Of a stretch of DNA of 64,000 nt, positions 33,240 to 41,597 are shown piece by piece. Origin of the DNA: Fredericiella sp038205395 (GTDB lineage Bacteria; Chloroflexota; Anaerolineae; Caldilineales; Caldilineaceae); NCBI GenBank assembly GCA_038205395.1, contig JBBRBX010000016.1:1-64000 (forward strand), given 5' to 3'. Within the stretch, counting starts at the first letter, position 1; each line of letters opens with the position of its first letter. The notes below the pieces were generated by a model. It made no database searches, was not told the origin of the DNA, and saw only the letters and a list, made by a program, of their open reading frames with translations. The position numbers were made by a program, and so were the translations under genes.

Positions 33240-34025
33240 TCAATCTATTGGATTGGGATCGATTATTTCAAAAGGCAACGTAGCCAGCAGTTCCTCTATT
33301 CCCTGCTCATTATTGACTATGTCGCTCCTGTAGTAAATCAGGTCGATCTCTTCACGCCGCTGCTCAGATGCAATGCGCCAGTTGCGCAAAATCGACGCTT
33401 TGGAAATGGGCTTGCGAATTTCTTTCTGCTGCACCAGGTTGATCGTCTCTTCCAGGTCGATTTGATGCTCCTGGGTCACGAGGTAGAAGTCGTAAAAGTC
33501 CCGGTACCGTGCCCGCTGGCTCATGGCGCGGATTTTCTCGGCATAGATCTCGCGAATGTCCATTACGTTGACGGTCACGTCAATGCCCCACACGTTGGTG
33601 TAAGAAAGTTGTATTGCCGGCAGCACAACACCTTGCAGACGGTCCACCTCAAACTTGAGTGAGTTGGGCAGGTCTAACACACCCGAATACTTTAGTCGCT
33701 CGATCTTGATGGTGGCATTCGAGGTGTAGAGCTTTTTGACCTCAAAAAATGGATACTCTGAAAAGAGACCAGCAACTGCCTCCCCTGATATAGATTTATC
33801 AAGTGAGGTAAAATCCAGATCTTCCGAAAACCGGCTTTGCAGCAGGTAACAGTGATATAGCGCCGTACCACCCTTAAAGACTAGGGTCGTAAACAGAGGC
33901 GATTCGCTTAGAATCTTGAGTGCGAGGGTAAGAAAGTAGTCTTTCTCAGCCGCAACCAGCGTATACCTGAGCGTGCGCCGGTTGATGAGTTGGAGGGCCT
34001 GTTTATCTAACAAGGTGGGGATCAT
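33240..34025 (-). CDS. AbiEii/AbiGii-type nucleotidyltransferase toxin
   Basis: The 261-aa protein has the DNA polymerase beta-like nucleotidyltransferase signature FKGGTALYHCYLL followed by RFSEDLDFTSLD (about residues 50-75), as in AbiEii toxins of type IV systems, which block growth during phage infection. It overlaps the antitoxin gene by 23 bp. The pair is poorer in GC than its neighbours, with more AT-rich codons, which suggests horizontal acquisition. Intact by length. Confidence 0.85.
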   Translation of the reverse strand: MIPTLLDKQALQLINRRTLRYTLVAAEKDYFLTLALKILSESPLFTTLVFKGGTALYHCYLLQSRFSEDLDFTSLDKSISGEAVAGLFSEYPFFEVKKLYTSNATIKIERLKYSGVLDLPNSLKFEVDRLQGVVLPAIQLSYTNVWGIDVTVNVMDIREIYAEKIRAMSQRARYRDFYDFYLVTQEHQIDLEETINLVQQKEIRKPISKASILRNWRIASEQRREEIDLIYYRSDIVNNEQGIEELLATLPFEIIDPNPID

Positions 34026-34782
34026 AGTACAGTCGCCATTTGGCGTTAAATTGATCGGCGTTTTGGCTGAGCTTATTATAACTGCTTTTCTTAACTTCAG
34101 CAGTCAGTAAATCTGCCGTATCCACACCCAGGTGATCAAGGAGAAAGCCGGCCTTGCGCACCATCCCTACCGAGTATCGCTTGCTGTAGGCTTTGAGCCT
34201 CTCAAAATTAAACTCTTCCTGATAGGTTTGCAGCTTTTCCAGCACGAGACTGATGGAGTAGGCCGACGATCGGAAATAGAGCATGTCAAGGATTGCTTTT
34301 TCCTTTTCGGCGATGTTGACCGTTTGGCCGTTTACGGTTTCCTGGATAAAGCCAAAATAGAGTTCCTGCTTGATGTGGGAAAACGCATATGTAGTATTGA
34401 GCACTGTGTAGCTCTTGGTCTTGCCTGTCGTCACAGAGTCGATGCGTGCGAGCAGTTGGTCAAAATGGCCATAGTACTGCAAGGCACGCTCAAACGAAAC
34501 ATAAGACTCCTGATTAAGGGCCTGCGCAATGACGAGGTCCGCAACATCAACAAAGCCCAATGTGCTGATATCCGTAACCACCAGGTAGAAACCGCGCTTG
34601 AGACGGATGAGCCAGCCGGCTTTGCTCATATGGGCCACCTGCTGGCGCACCGCCCCAGGGGTAACGCTATCCCCTGCGCTTGCTTGAATTTGCGCAAACG
34701 TCACGATCTTGCCGTAACGCAAAACAACTGCTTCAAGCAGCTCGAGGTCGCTTTGAGAGAGAATTGTATTTTTAGACACCAT
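34003..34782 (-). CDS. AbiEi-like antitoxin with winged helix
   Basis: The 259-aa protein has an N-terminal winged helix (ILSQSDLELLEAVVLRYGKI, then VRQQVAHMSKAGWLIRLKRGFY) and a C-terminal antitoxin domain (NIAEKEKAILDMLYFR, SKRYSVGMVRKAGFLL), as in AbiEi. It represses its operon and neutralises the nucleotidyltransferase. ATG 34782 is preferred to a TTG at 34815; neither has a strong ribosome site. Confidence 0.82.
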   Translation of the reverse strand: MVSKNTILSQSDLELLEAVVLRYGKIVTFAQIQASAGDSVTPGAVRQQVAHMSKAGWLIRLKRGFYLVVTDISTLGFVDVADLVIAQALNQESYVSFERALQYYGHFDQLLARIDSVTTGKTKSYTVLNTTYAFSHIKQELYFGFIQETVNGQTVNIAEKEKAILDMLYFRSSAYSISLVLEKLQTYQEEFNFERLKAYSKRYSVGMVRKAGFLLDHLGVDTADLLTAEVKKSSYNKLSQNADQFNAKWRLYYDPHLVR

Positions 34783-34813
34783 ATAATCTATTTTTAGAAG
34801 ATTAACTGAAAAC

Positions 34814-34842
34814 AAAATACACTATATGTTGATAATACGCAA
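34814..34842 (-). promoter_or_regulatory. Predicted promoter of the AbiE operon
   Basis: On the minus strand TTGCGT (34837-34842) and TATTTT (34814-34819) are separated by 17 bp, 32 bp before the antitoxin ATG. AT-rich context. Confidence 0.45.
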
Positions 34843-34918
34843 CCGCCTCGCCTGCGCATGGAAAAGATGGCTTTATTCTCTTGCCGGCTTCCTCTGTTCC
34901 TCACTCCTTTTGTTGCGC

Positions 34919-36208
34919 CTACTGCGCCGCGGTGATGCGTTCAAGCCCTCCCATATAGGGACGCAGCACGGGCGGCACCACCACCGAGCCATCCGCCTGC
35001 TGATAGTTCTCCAGGATAGCGATGATGATGCGCGGCAGCGCCAGCCCGGAGCCGTTGAGCGTGTGCACAAATTCGGGCTTTTCGCCCTCCGCCGGGCGAT
35101 AGCGGATGTTGGCGCGGCGGGCCTGGAAATCGCGAAAATAGGAGCAGGAACTGCATTCCAACCACTCTTCGCAGCCGGCGGCCCAGACCTCGATGTCGTA
35201 CTTGATGCAGGCGACAAACGAAAGGTCGCCCGTGGCGATCAGCAGCCGGCGGTACGGGAGACCCAACTGCTCGCAAAGCGCCTCGGCGTCGCTGGTGAGC
35301 ATCTCCAATTCGGCGCGCCCCGCCTGCGGCTCCACGAACTTCACCATCTCCACCTTTTGGAATTGGTGCACGCGCTTGATGCCGCGCACATCTTTGCCGG
35401 CGGAAACTTTTTCGCGGCGAAAGCAAGGGGTGGCGGCTACATAGCGGATGGGCAGAACCCCCGGCCCGATGATCTCATCGCGGTAGATATTGGTCAGCGG
35501 CACTTCAGCGGTCGGGATAAACCAGAAATCCTCTTCGGCGTCGCGATAGAGATTTTCGCCAAACTTGGGCAGGTTGCCCGTGCCGACCATGCAGTCGCTG
35601 CGCACCATAAACGGCGGGTAGATTTCTTCATACCCATGCTCATTGACATGCACATCGATAAACCAGTCGGTCAGGGCGCGCTGCAGGCGCGCCCCCGCGC
35701 CTTTGAGCAGATAGAAGCGGCTGCCGGAGAGCTTGACCCCCCGCTCAAAATCGAGAATGCCCAGCGCCTCGCCCAGCTCCCAGTGCGGCTTGGGGGCAAA
35801 GTCAAACTGCGGGCGCTGGCCGCACTCCTTGACCACCATGTTGCCGGATTCGTCGGGCGCAACCGGCACATCACTCTCCGGAATATTGGGGATGCGCAGC
35901 ATGGCGGCGCTGAAGGCCGTCTCCACCTCCCGCAGTTCGCCGTCGAGGCGGGTGATTTTTTCGCCCACAGCGCTCATCTGCGTCTTGAGCGCCTGAGCCT
36001 CTTCCGTCTTCTTTTGACCCAGCAGCTTGCCGATGTCCTTGGAACGGGTGTTGCGTTCGGCGCGTAGTTGTTCGACCTCCGTCAGAATCTGGCGGCGGCG
36101 CTCGTCCAGCGCCAGCGCCTGCTCCCAGGGGGCGTCAAGATCGTTCAAGTTGCGCATGGCCTCAGCCAGCGCCGTACGGTTTTCGCGCATCCAGCGAATG
36201 TCGAGCAT
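34919..36208 (-). CDS. serS: Serine-tRNA ligase
   Basis: The 429-aa class II synthetase begins MLDIRWMRENRTALAEAMRN with the N-terminal coiled-coil arm (about 30-105), then motif 2 (FRREKVSAGKDVRGIKRVHQ) and motif 3 (NGSGLALPRIIIAILENYQ). It charges tRNA-Ser, and also tRNA-Sec in organisms with selenocysteine. GGAGG lies upstream of the ATG. Expression is controlled by a T-box riboswitch in its leader. Confidence 0.96.
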   Translation of the reverse strand: MLDIRWMRENRTALAEAMRNLNDLDAPWEQALALDERRRQILTEVEQLRAERNTRSKDIGKLLGQKKTEEAQALKTQMSAVGEKITRLDGELREVETAFSAAMLRIPNIPESDVPVAPDESGNMVVKECGQRPQFDFAPKPHWELGEALGILDFERGVKLSGSRFYLLKGAGARLQRALTDWFIDVHVNEHGYEEIYPPFMVRSDCMVGTGNLPKFGENLYRDAEEDFWFIPTAEVPLTNIYRDEIIGPGVLPIRYVAATPCFRREKVSAGKDVRGIKRVHQFQKVEMVKFVEPQAGRAELEMLTSDAEALCEQLGLPYRRLLIATGDLSFVACIKYDIEVWAAGCEEWLECSSCSYFRDFQARRANIRYRPAEGEKPEFVHTLNGSGLALPRIIIAILENYQQADGSVVVPPVLRPYMGGLERITAAQ

Positions 36209-36232
36209 ACAATTTCCTCCCTGTTCAAACGG

Positions 36233-36475
36233 AAAACGCCCTTGCATCCGGTTCAGGACGAAGGGCGTTCGTGGTGCCACCTGAGTTTGCCGGGCGCACG
36301 CGCAGCGCGTCCGGCCTCATTGCCCGCATAACGGTGGGAAACCGCCCGGCTATTGCCTGCCGGGGACTCAGGAGGAGCTGACCTGTGCGCGTCTGCTGCC
36401 TCGCACCAACCGGCAGCTCTCTGTAAGACGGCCGCAGCAGGCAATGGCCTCCGTCAGCGTCGGGAACGTATTATA
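36233..36475 (-). promoter_or_regulatory. T-box riboswitch upstream of serS
   Basis: On the minus strand the leader contains the T-box core AGGTGGCACCACG (36270-36282), which pairs with the uncharged tRNA CCA end. A terminator follows: AACGCCCTT (36261-36269) against AAGGGCGTTTT (36233-36243). Upstream, ATTGCCTGC and GCAGGCAAT close the long Stem I region (about 36350-36450). Uncharged tRNA-Ser would favour the antiterminator and allow serS transcription. I could not fix the specifier codon reliably; several Ser triplets lie in Stem I. Confidence 0.9.
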
Positions 36476-36486
36476 CGAATGATGGT

Positions 36487-36516
36487 AAGATAGCACAGGG
36501 TGCGCGTGGCTGTCAA
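36487..36516 (-). promoter_or_regulatory. Promoter of the serS T-box transcript
   Basis: On the minus strand TTGACA (36511-36516) and TATCTT (36487-36492) are 18 bp apart. A perfect TATAAT also lies at 36470-36475 and could be the -10 of a second start with a weak -35. Confidence 0.55.
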
Positions 36517-36563
36517 CGAACTGCCCCGCCATGCGATCAGGCTCCTGGCAAAAGGGACAACGA

Positions 36564-37274
36564 ATGAACGAACACGACGAGAATGAACACAAGGAAAAGG
36601 CGTGGGCCATCTTTACACACCTGTGCGAGCGCTATGGGACGCCGCTTTTTACGGGCTGTGACGAGCCGCTGGAGACGCTGCTGGGCACGATCCTGAGCGC
36701 CAATACCAACGACAGCAACAGCGGGCGCGCCTTTGACCAGCTCAAGGCGGCCTTTGACGGCGACTGGGACGCCGTGCGCACGGCCCCGCTGGATACTATC
36801 AAGCAGGCCATCTGGCCGGCAGGCATGTACAACCAGAAGGCGCCGGCGATTGTGGGTGCGCTGGAAGGGATTCTGCGCACGCGCGGCGACTATGATCTGC
36901 ATTTTCTAGCCGATTTGCCGATGGACGAAGCATTGGTCTATCTCACGGCGCTGCGGGGGGTGGGCTTCAAGACGGCCAGCATCGTGCTGCTCTTCTGCTT
37001 TGGCGGCGCCGCCTTCCCTGTGGACACCCATATCCAGCGTATCTCGCAGCGCACTGGGATCAGCGGGCGCAAGGCGACACCGGACAAAATTCGGCTGCTG
37101 TGGCAGGCGCTGCTGCCGCCGGAGCATTACTATCCCCTGCACATCAACCTGATCAGCCACGGGCGGCGCGTCTGCCGGGCGCAGCAGCCGCGCTGCGAAG
37201 TCTGCCCGCTGCAAACCGTCTGCGACTACTATCAGGACGCAGGCGCGTGGGCAGCCGATGCCGGCGCGACTTGA
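36564..37274 (+). CDS. nth: Endonuclease III-type DNA glycosylase/AP lyase
   Basis: The 236-aa protein has the HhH motif LRGVGFKTASIVL containing the catalytic Lys, the catalytic Asp in PVDTHIQRIS, and the C-terminal 4Fe-4S ligand pattern C-X6-C-X2-C-X5-C (CRAQQPRCEVCPLQTVC). It excises oxidised pyrimidines. The ATG at 36564 (MNEHDENEH) is used rather than an upstream frame extension. It diverges from serS. Confidence 0.92.
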   Translation: MNEHDENEHKEKAWAIFTHLCERYGTPLFTGCDEPLETLLGTILSANTNDSNSGRAFDQLKAAFDGDWDAVRTAPLDTIKQAIWPAGMYNQKAPAIVGALEGILRTRGDYDLHFLADLPMDEALVYLTALRGVGFKTASIVLLFCFGGAAFPVDTHIQRISQRTGISGRKATPDKIRLLWQALLPPEHYYPLHINLISHGRRVCRAQQPRCEVCPLQTVCDYYQDAGAWAADAGAT

Positions 37275-37364
37275 GCATTGCTTGATAAGTCGAGGGTCTG
37301 ATGCACAATAGTGCTGTATAATACCCTTAGAAAAGAGATTTGTTCTTGCAGCAGGGAGGAATCA

Positions 37365-37694
37365 GTGACAACACTCGAAAAGGTGCGCCAATTGCTTGAC
37401 GGATTATCGCCAGGCGAAAAAGCACAAACGCTGCAATGGCTCGTGCGCGACTTGAGCATTGCTTTTCCTGGAATTGAACATTCTCCTGCTGTGGCGGGAG
37501 GGGAAGCCTGTCTGGTGCGCACACGTATACCTATTTGGGTTGTAGTGCAGGCGCGCAAACTCGGCAGCAGTGAAGCCGATATTCTGCGCGCCTACCCGTC
37601 GCTGCGGGCGGAAGACTTGATGAACGCATGGATCTATTACGATGCCCACAAATCTGAAATTGAACAACAAATTCGGGAGAATGAAGCTGCTTGA
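37365..37694 (+). CDS. DUF433 antitoxin-type protein
   Basis: The 109-aa protein starts at GTG after GGAGGA. It has a helical N-terminal segment (TTLEKVRQLLDGLSPGEKAQ) and a C-terminal DUF433 domain (GGEACLVRTRIPIWVVVQ, SEADILRAYPSLRAEDLMNAW) that resembles VapB/MbcA-type HTH antitoxins. DUF433 genes normally precede a PIN-like DUF5615 toxin gene. Here that partner begins 14 bp inside the end of this gene but is broken. Confidence 0.85.
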   Translation: MTTLEKVRQLLDGLSPGEKAQTLQWLVRDLSIAFPGIEHSPAVAGGEACLVRTRIPIWVVVQARKLGSSEADILRAYPSLRAEDLMNAWIYYDAHKSEIEQQIRENEAA

Positions 37695-37958
37695 GCTATT
37701 GCCGAGGCTGGCCAAGCAAATCAACGTTATCCTGACACTGCCGTGCTGCAAGACGCAACAAAAAGGGGAAGAGCCGTTTTGACGCTCAATCGCAAACATT
37801 TTGCACGCCTGCATGAGCAGATGCCGGTTCACTCCGGCATAATTCTATGTACTTACGACCCTGACTTTGTGGGCCAGGCACAACGAATTGACCAGCAAAT
37901 TTCTGTACTTGACAGCCTAAACGAACAGATGATTCGCGTTAATCGTCCGGCTTCCTAA
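37681..37958 (+). pseudogene. Broken DUF5615 PIN-like toxin gene
   Basis: An ATG at 37681 overlaps the DUF433 stop and encodes MKLLELL, a typical family start, but this frame closes after ~33 codons. From about 37695 another frame encodes EAGQANQRYPDTAVLQDA and then RGRAVLTLNRKHFARLH, the middle and end of DUF5615. The first ~35 residues, including the N-terminal acidic residues of the PIN active site, are missing and there is a frameshift. So the toxin is inactivated by a small deletion. Confidence 0.75.
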
Positions 37959-38680
37959 CCGGGCGCGCCGGTGCGCGGCTGCAGTTCCTCGTCCAACACA
38001 TCCTGCATGGCTTCTTCTACGTAGGGGTAGGCAAACCAGACGGAGGCAAAGCCAAAGAGCGCGCCGGTGAGGGTGCGCAGCCACCAGTTGCTTTCGCGCC
38101 AGCCGAACAACTGCGTCACACCGTCAATCCCGATAGGGATCAAGAACAAGAGATAGATTTTGAAGGGCAGCGGGCGCACACGGCTGCGCAGCAGCGCATA
38201 AAGTAGACCAGTGGCAAAGACGGTGGCATAGATGGCAACGTCCCGCTCGCACAGCGCCACCTTCCAGCCCACCTCAGCATTGCCGATAAATTCGCGCAGT
38301 TCGAACAGGTTGCCGCTTGTCGTCATACCGCCGGCAACCAGTTCCGGTGTCTGCGGGGCTAACTGCGCACCAAAGAGAAAATAGCTGTGCGTCGGCAGTT
38401 GATGGCACAGGAACGAGTAGACCGTATAAATCACCTGGGCCGCACCCGGCATCCCCGCGCGCATCAAAAGGGGCGCCAAAAAGGGCGTGATGACATACAG
38501 CGCCCAGGCCGTGTTGAATAGCGCCAGCCAGTGACGCGCCACCCAGACCACAATGCCATTGGCCGTGCGCGAAAAGGAAGTGGGGGCTGCCGGTTGCCCT
38601 GCCGGCGTGCGCGGCACAGTCGTCGCCGTCACCGGCGCTGGCGGCTCTGTGGGGTGGGAAGCAGGTGGTGGATTGGTCAT
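37955..38680 (-). CDS. DUF2085 membrane protein
   Basis: The 241-aa protein has a Pro/Ala/Thr-rich N-terminal tail and about five helices. The family marker SFLCHQLPTHSYFLFG (about residues 90-105) is followed by ALCERDVAIY and the GIDGVTQLFGWRESN loop. Function unknown; the conserved Cys/His suggest metal or redox chemistry. It overlaps the glutaredoxin gene by 4 bp at the end of the cytochrome c maturation run, so a role in envelope redox or heme handling is plausible but inferred. Confidence 0.85.
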   Translation of the reverse strand: MTNPPPASHPTEPPAPVTATTVPRTPAGQPAAPTSFSRTANGIVVWVARHWLALFNTAWALYVITPFLAPLLMRAGMPGAAQVIYTVYSFLCHQLPTHSYFLFGAQLAPQTPELVAGGMTTSGNLFELREFIGNAEVGWKVALCERDVAIYATVFATGLLYALLRSRVRPLPFKIYLLFLIPIGIDGVTQLFGWRESNWWLRTLTGALFGFASVWFAYPYVEEAMQDVLDEELQPRTGAPG

Positions 38681-38928
38681 AAAATACTTTCTCCTGCCGC
38701 GCGCAGCGCCGCCAGCAAGACATTCCGTTCATGCGGCGGATAGAGCAGCGGGCCGCCTTCAATGTCCAGCACGGGGATTAGATAGCGATAACGCTCCAGG
38801 TCGCCCGCTTCATCTTCGATGTTGCGCTCCAGCAGCGTGATGTCGATATCCGGCGGCAGGGCGGCAAGCTCACCCTTGAGATCCTCGCACAGATGACAGC
38901 CGGGCCGTGAGTACAGCGTAACGCGCAT
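38677..38928 (-). CDS. Glutaredoxin-family thiol protein
   Basis: An 83-aa protein (MRVTLYSRPGCHLCEDLKGEL) with a CXXC motif Cys-His-Leu-Cys at residues 11-14 and a YRYLIPVLDIEGG cis-Pro loop. It belongs to the glutaredoxin-like DUF836 group. A GTG 6 bp further upstream is an alternative start. It lies 9 bp after ccdA; together they may pass reductant for apocytochrome thiol reduction. Confidence 0.85.
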   Translation of the reverse strand: MRVTLYSRPGCHLCEDLKGELAALPPDIDITLLERNIEDEAGDLERYRYLIPVLDIEGGPLLYPPHERNVLLAALRAAGESIL

Positions 38929-38937
38929 CGCCACGCG

Positions 38938-39882
38938 CTAGGCCTGCGGACGAGCGCCGACCACGGCCCCGCTCAAGTAGCCGATGTAGGCCGGAACGAG
39001 CGGCAGCACGCACGGACTCAGAAAACTGAGCAGACCGGCGCTGAAAGCCAGGAAACCGCCCACCAGGAAGCTGGCCGCCAGCGGGTTGCCGCCGGTGCCG
39101 GTCACGCTGCCCAGCCACTTTTCCCCCACCAGCACCACATCGTTGAGCTGCAGAAACAGGTTGTTGATGGCGGGATATTGGGTCGTCAAACTGCCCAACT
39201 GCCCGCTCCAGAGCAGAAAAGCTACATAAAGCATAAAGAAGCCGCTGATCAGGCTGACGATGCCGGCATAGCGGTTGAGCTTGCGCAGCCAGCGGCTCAT
39301 GCTGCCGAAAGCGGCGCCGGTCAGCAGAAAAGGAATGCCCAACCCGGCGCAGTAGACCAGCAGCAGCGCTACACTCTGCCAGACCGTCTGGCTGGACATG
39401 CCCAAAAAGAGGATGCTGCCCAAGATGGGGCCGATGCAGGGCGTCCAGCCGGCGGCAAAGGCCACGCCCATGGTGAGGCTGCTGAGATAGCCCCAGCCGC
39501 GCTTGACTTCGCTCATGCCCGTCACGCGCTTTTCGGTGTAGAGCAGCTTGTTGGGAAAATCCAGAATCGAGACCAGCGCGGCGGCGGCAGGATTGGCGCC
39601 CGCATCAAAGCGCTCTGAAAGCTGCCGCACCAGCCAGCGAAAGACGCCGAGCGTGGCAAGTGCAAAAATGGTCAGCACAATCGCCCCCACCTGCATCAAA
39701 AGATGCTGGTTGATGGTGCTGCCAAAGAGGCCGACGGCGGCGCCGGTGAGCGTAAAAACGAGTGTAAAACCCAGCACGAAAAAGAGCGAATGCAGAAAAA
39801 CGACATGGCGCGCCACATCGTCGCGCACTGGGGGTCCGGTGAAGGTGGCGGCTGCTACCGTTTCTGGGGCCAATCCGGCCAT
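38938..39882 (-). CDS. ccdA: Cytochrome c biogenesis protein CcdA
   Basis: The 314-aa protein has the DsbD-beta-like CcdA core: repeated helices, a Cys in FAAGWTPCIGPILGSILF and its partner in LLSFLSPCVLPLVPAYIGYLSG near the C-terminus. These two Cys carry electrons across the membrane. Oddly, the second Pro-Cys motif (SFLSPCVLPLVPAYIGYLSG), usually at the N-terminus of CcdA, lies at the C-terminal end, so the order looks circularly permuted or the protein starts later in the fold. GAGGAG precedes ATG 39882. Confidence 0.85.
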   Translation of the reverse strand: MAGLAPETVAAATFTGPPVRDDVARHVVFLHSLFFVLGFTLVFTLTGAAVGLFGSTINQHLLMQVGAIVLTIFALATLGVFRWLVRQLSERFDAGANPAAAALVSILDFPNKLLYTEKRVTGMSEVKRGWGYLSSLTMGVAFAAGWTPCIGPILGSILFLGMSSQTVWQSVALLLVYCAGLGIPFLLTGAAFGSMSRWLRKLNRYAGIVSLISGFFMLYVAFLLWSGQLGSLTTQYPAINNLFLQLNDVVLVGEKWLGSVTGTGGNPLAASFLVGGFLAFSAGLLSFLSPCVLPLVPAYIGYLSGAVVGARPQA

Positions 39883-39901
39883 AACAATACTCCTCGCAGA
39901 C

Positions 39902-40039
39902 CTATTTACGCTTGGCCTGCACTTCTTCTTGCAACAATTGCATATCCGCCTCGATCTGACGTTGGCGCAGACCAAGATAAACGACATAGCCGGTGACAAA
40001 AAGCCAGACGGCCGCAAATGCCATAAACAGATAAAACAT
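39902..40039 (-). CDS. ccmD: CcmD-like heme exporter accessory protein
   Basis: A 45-aa protein starts MFYLFMAFAAVWLFVTGYVV, with one transmembrane helix, a short YLGLRQRQIEADMQLLQEEV charged helix, and end AKRK, exactly the layout of CcmD. Its ATG overlaps the ccmC stop by one base (TGATG), and GGAGG lies about 9 nt upstream. CcmD releases holo-CcmE from the CcmABC complex. It is easily missed because of its length. Confidence 0.85.
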   Translation of the reverse strand: MFYLFMAFAAVWLFVTGYVVYLGLRQRQIEADMQLLQEEVQAKRK

Positions 40040-40791
40040 CAGGCCAGTTCCTCCCGTAATTCAGCCAGGTTGTCTTCCATGCGCAACTGGCGCCAGCGCA
40101 AAATCACAAGGACGCTAAAGAGCACACAAAAGCTGACAATCGTAAAAATAAGGGTCTGCTGCATCGTATCCGCACCAATGGCAAAGCTGCCCTGCGCATC
40201 CGGGTTCTCACTGCCGAAAACAACGGGATGGATTGAGCGGAACAGGCGGGCGCTGAAAAACGTAAGCGGCACACTAAGAAACGCCAATACAGCGTAGATG
40301 CTGCCGAAACGTGCGCGCGTGCGGCGGTTGTCGATGCCGTTGCGAAACAGCAGATAGGCGATGTAGACCAGCACCGTAATGGTGGAGGTCGTCAGGCGCG
40401 GATCCCACGTCCAATAGGTGTTCCAGGTAGGTTTGGCCCAGAACATGCCGGTGACCACCGTCCCCATGCCGAAGATCAGCCCCGCCTCGATGGCCGCCTG
40501 CGACACGCGATCCCAATCCAGATCACGCTTGATCAAATAGACCACGCTGCCGACAACCGAAAGCAGAAAACCGGCAAAGGCGCCGATGTTGCAGCCCATA
40601 TGGATGTAAAAAATGCGCTGGGCCAACTGCTCGTCGCCCGCCAGGTTGGAGGCAGGGCGGGCATAGACCAGCGCAGCCCACATCACCGCCGCCGTCATCA
40701 GCAGGGCAAAAATGCCAAAGCCCAACTGCAGCCAGTCGATGCCGCGCAGACGCACCTTGCCAGGTTTTTGTACAGCCGTAGCAGCCATCAC
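40039..40791 (-). CDS. ccmC: Heme exporter protein CcmC
   Basis: The 250-aa six-helix protein carries the tryptophan-rich WWD-type motif (KPTWNTYWTWDPRLTTS), with flanking His in FYIHMGCNIGAF and RSIHPVVFG as heme ligands. It loads heme onto CcmE. Coupled with ccmB by a one-base overlap (TGATG). Confidence 0.93.
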   Translation of the reverse strand: MMAATAVQKPGKVRLRGIDWLQLGFGIFALLMTAAVMWAALVYARPASNLAGDEQLAQRIFYIHMGCNIGAFAGFLLSVVGSVVYLIKRDLDWDRVSQAAIEAGLIFGMGTVVTGMFWAKPTWNTYWTWDPRLTTSTITVLVYIAYLLFRNGIDNRRTRARFGSIYAVLAFLSVPLTFFSARLFRSIHPVVFGSENPDAQGSFAIGADTMQQTLIFTIVSFCVLFSVLVILRWRQLRMEDNLAELREELA

Positions 40792-41597
40792 TACACCTCT
40801 TCCAGAATCAGGTCGAACAACAGATAAGCGACCAGTAAGAACAGAACATCAAAGCTGACCAGCACCCAAAGCCAGGTGACGATTTTCTCCAGCCCGCCGC
40901 CGTCCAGGATGCCGGCCGTACAGGCCACGCCCGCCATAAAGACGGGCACCATCACCGGCAGCAGCAGGACAGGCAGCAGGCTTTCGCGCGCCCGCACACT
41001 GGCGGTGAGCGCAGCAAAAATAGTGCCAACCGCAACAAAGCCCACTATGCCCAGTGCGGTGCTGAGCAAAATCCAGCCCTGCAGCAGAGGCGTGTCAAAA
41101 ATAAAAAACATCACCACCAGAATGACGGCCGCCGCGCCCAGGGTAAACAGCAGATTGGCGATCACTTTGCCGAAATAGATGGCGCTGCGGTCGACCGGCG
41201 CCAGCAGCAGCGCCGGCAGCGTCGCGCGGTCCATTTCGGCGCCAAAGCTGCGGTTGAGGCCCAAAACCCCGGCAAAGAGGATGATCACCCACAGCACACC
41301 CGGGACAACCATCTCGGCCTGCGGCACGCGCAGATCAAAGGCCATGCCAAAAATGAGTACAGCCAGCCCGCTGAAGACCGTCATCGTGCTGAACACTTCC
41401 CGGCCGCGCAGTTCGGCGCGCAGATCTTTGGCGGCCACGGCCCACACCTTGCGCATATAGGCTGCAAAACCACCGCCCGTGCGCATCTGTACGGCAGGCA
41501 TGGGGGCCGGCGGGAGATGTTCGGCCTTGCGGTCAGGCTCTTGTATGGCAGTTTGTACAGCAGCTTGATTCGCCGCCTGGCTCGCAACAGGATTCAT
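40791..41597 (-). CDS. ccmB: Heme exporter protein CcmB
   Basis: The 268-aa membrane protein has a ~35-residue polar N-terminal extension, then the CcmB domain (AAKDLRAELRGREVFSTMTVF, GVLWVIILFAGVLGLNRSF, LLLAPVDRSAIYFGKVIAN) and six helices. It forms the CcmABC transporter with CcmA. The start overlaps the ccmA stop by 4 bp. Confidence 0.92.
   Translation of the reverse strand: MNPVASQAANQAAVQTAIQEPDRKAEHLPPAPMPAVQMRTGGGFAAYMRKVWAVAAKDLRAELRGREVFSTMTVFSGLAVLIFGMAFDLRVPQAEMVVPGVLWVIILFAGVLGLNRSFGAEMDRATLPALLLAPVDRSAIYFGKVIANLLFTLGAAAVILVVMFFIFDTPLLQGWILLSTALGIVGFVAVGTIFAALTASVRARESLLPVLLLPVMVPVFMAGVACTAGILDGGGLEKIVTWLWVLVSFDVLFLLVAYLLFDLILEEV

Noticed and set aside
34826..36067. 413-codon rightward frame
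   Set aside because: Antisense to serS, which is unmistakable.
39548..40297. 249-codon rightward frame over ccdA-ccmC
   Set aside because: Antisense to ccdA, ccmD and ccmC, each supported by motifs and coupled starts.
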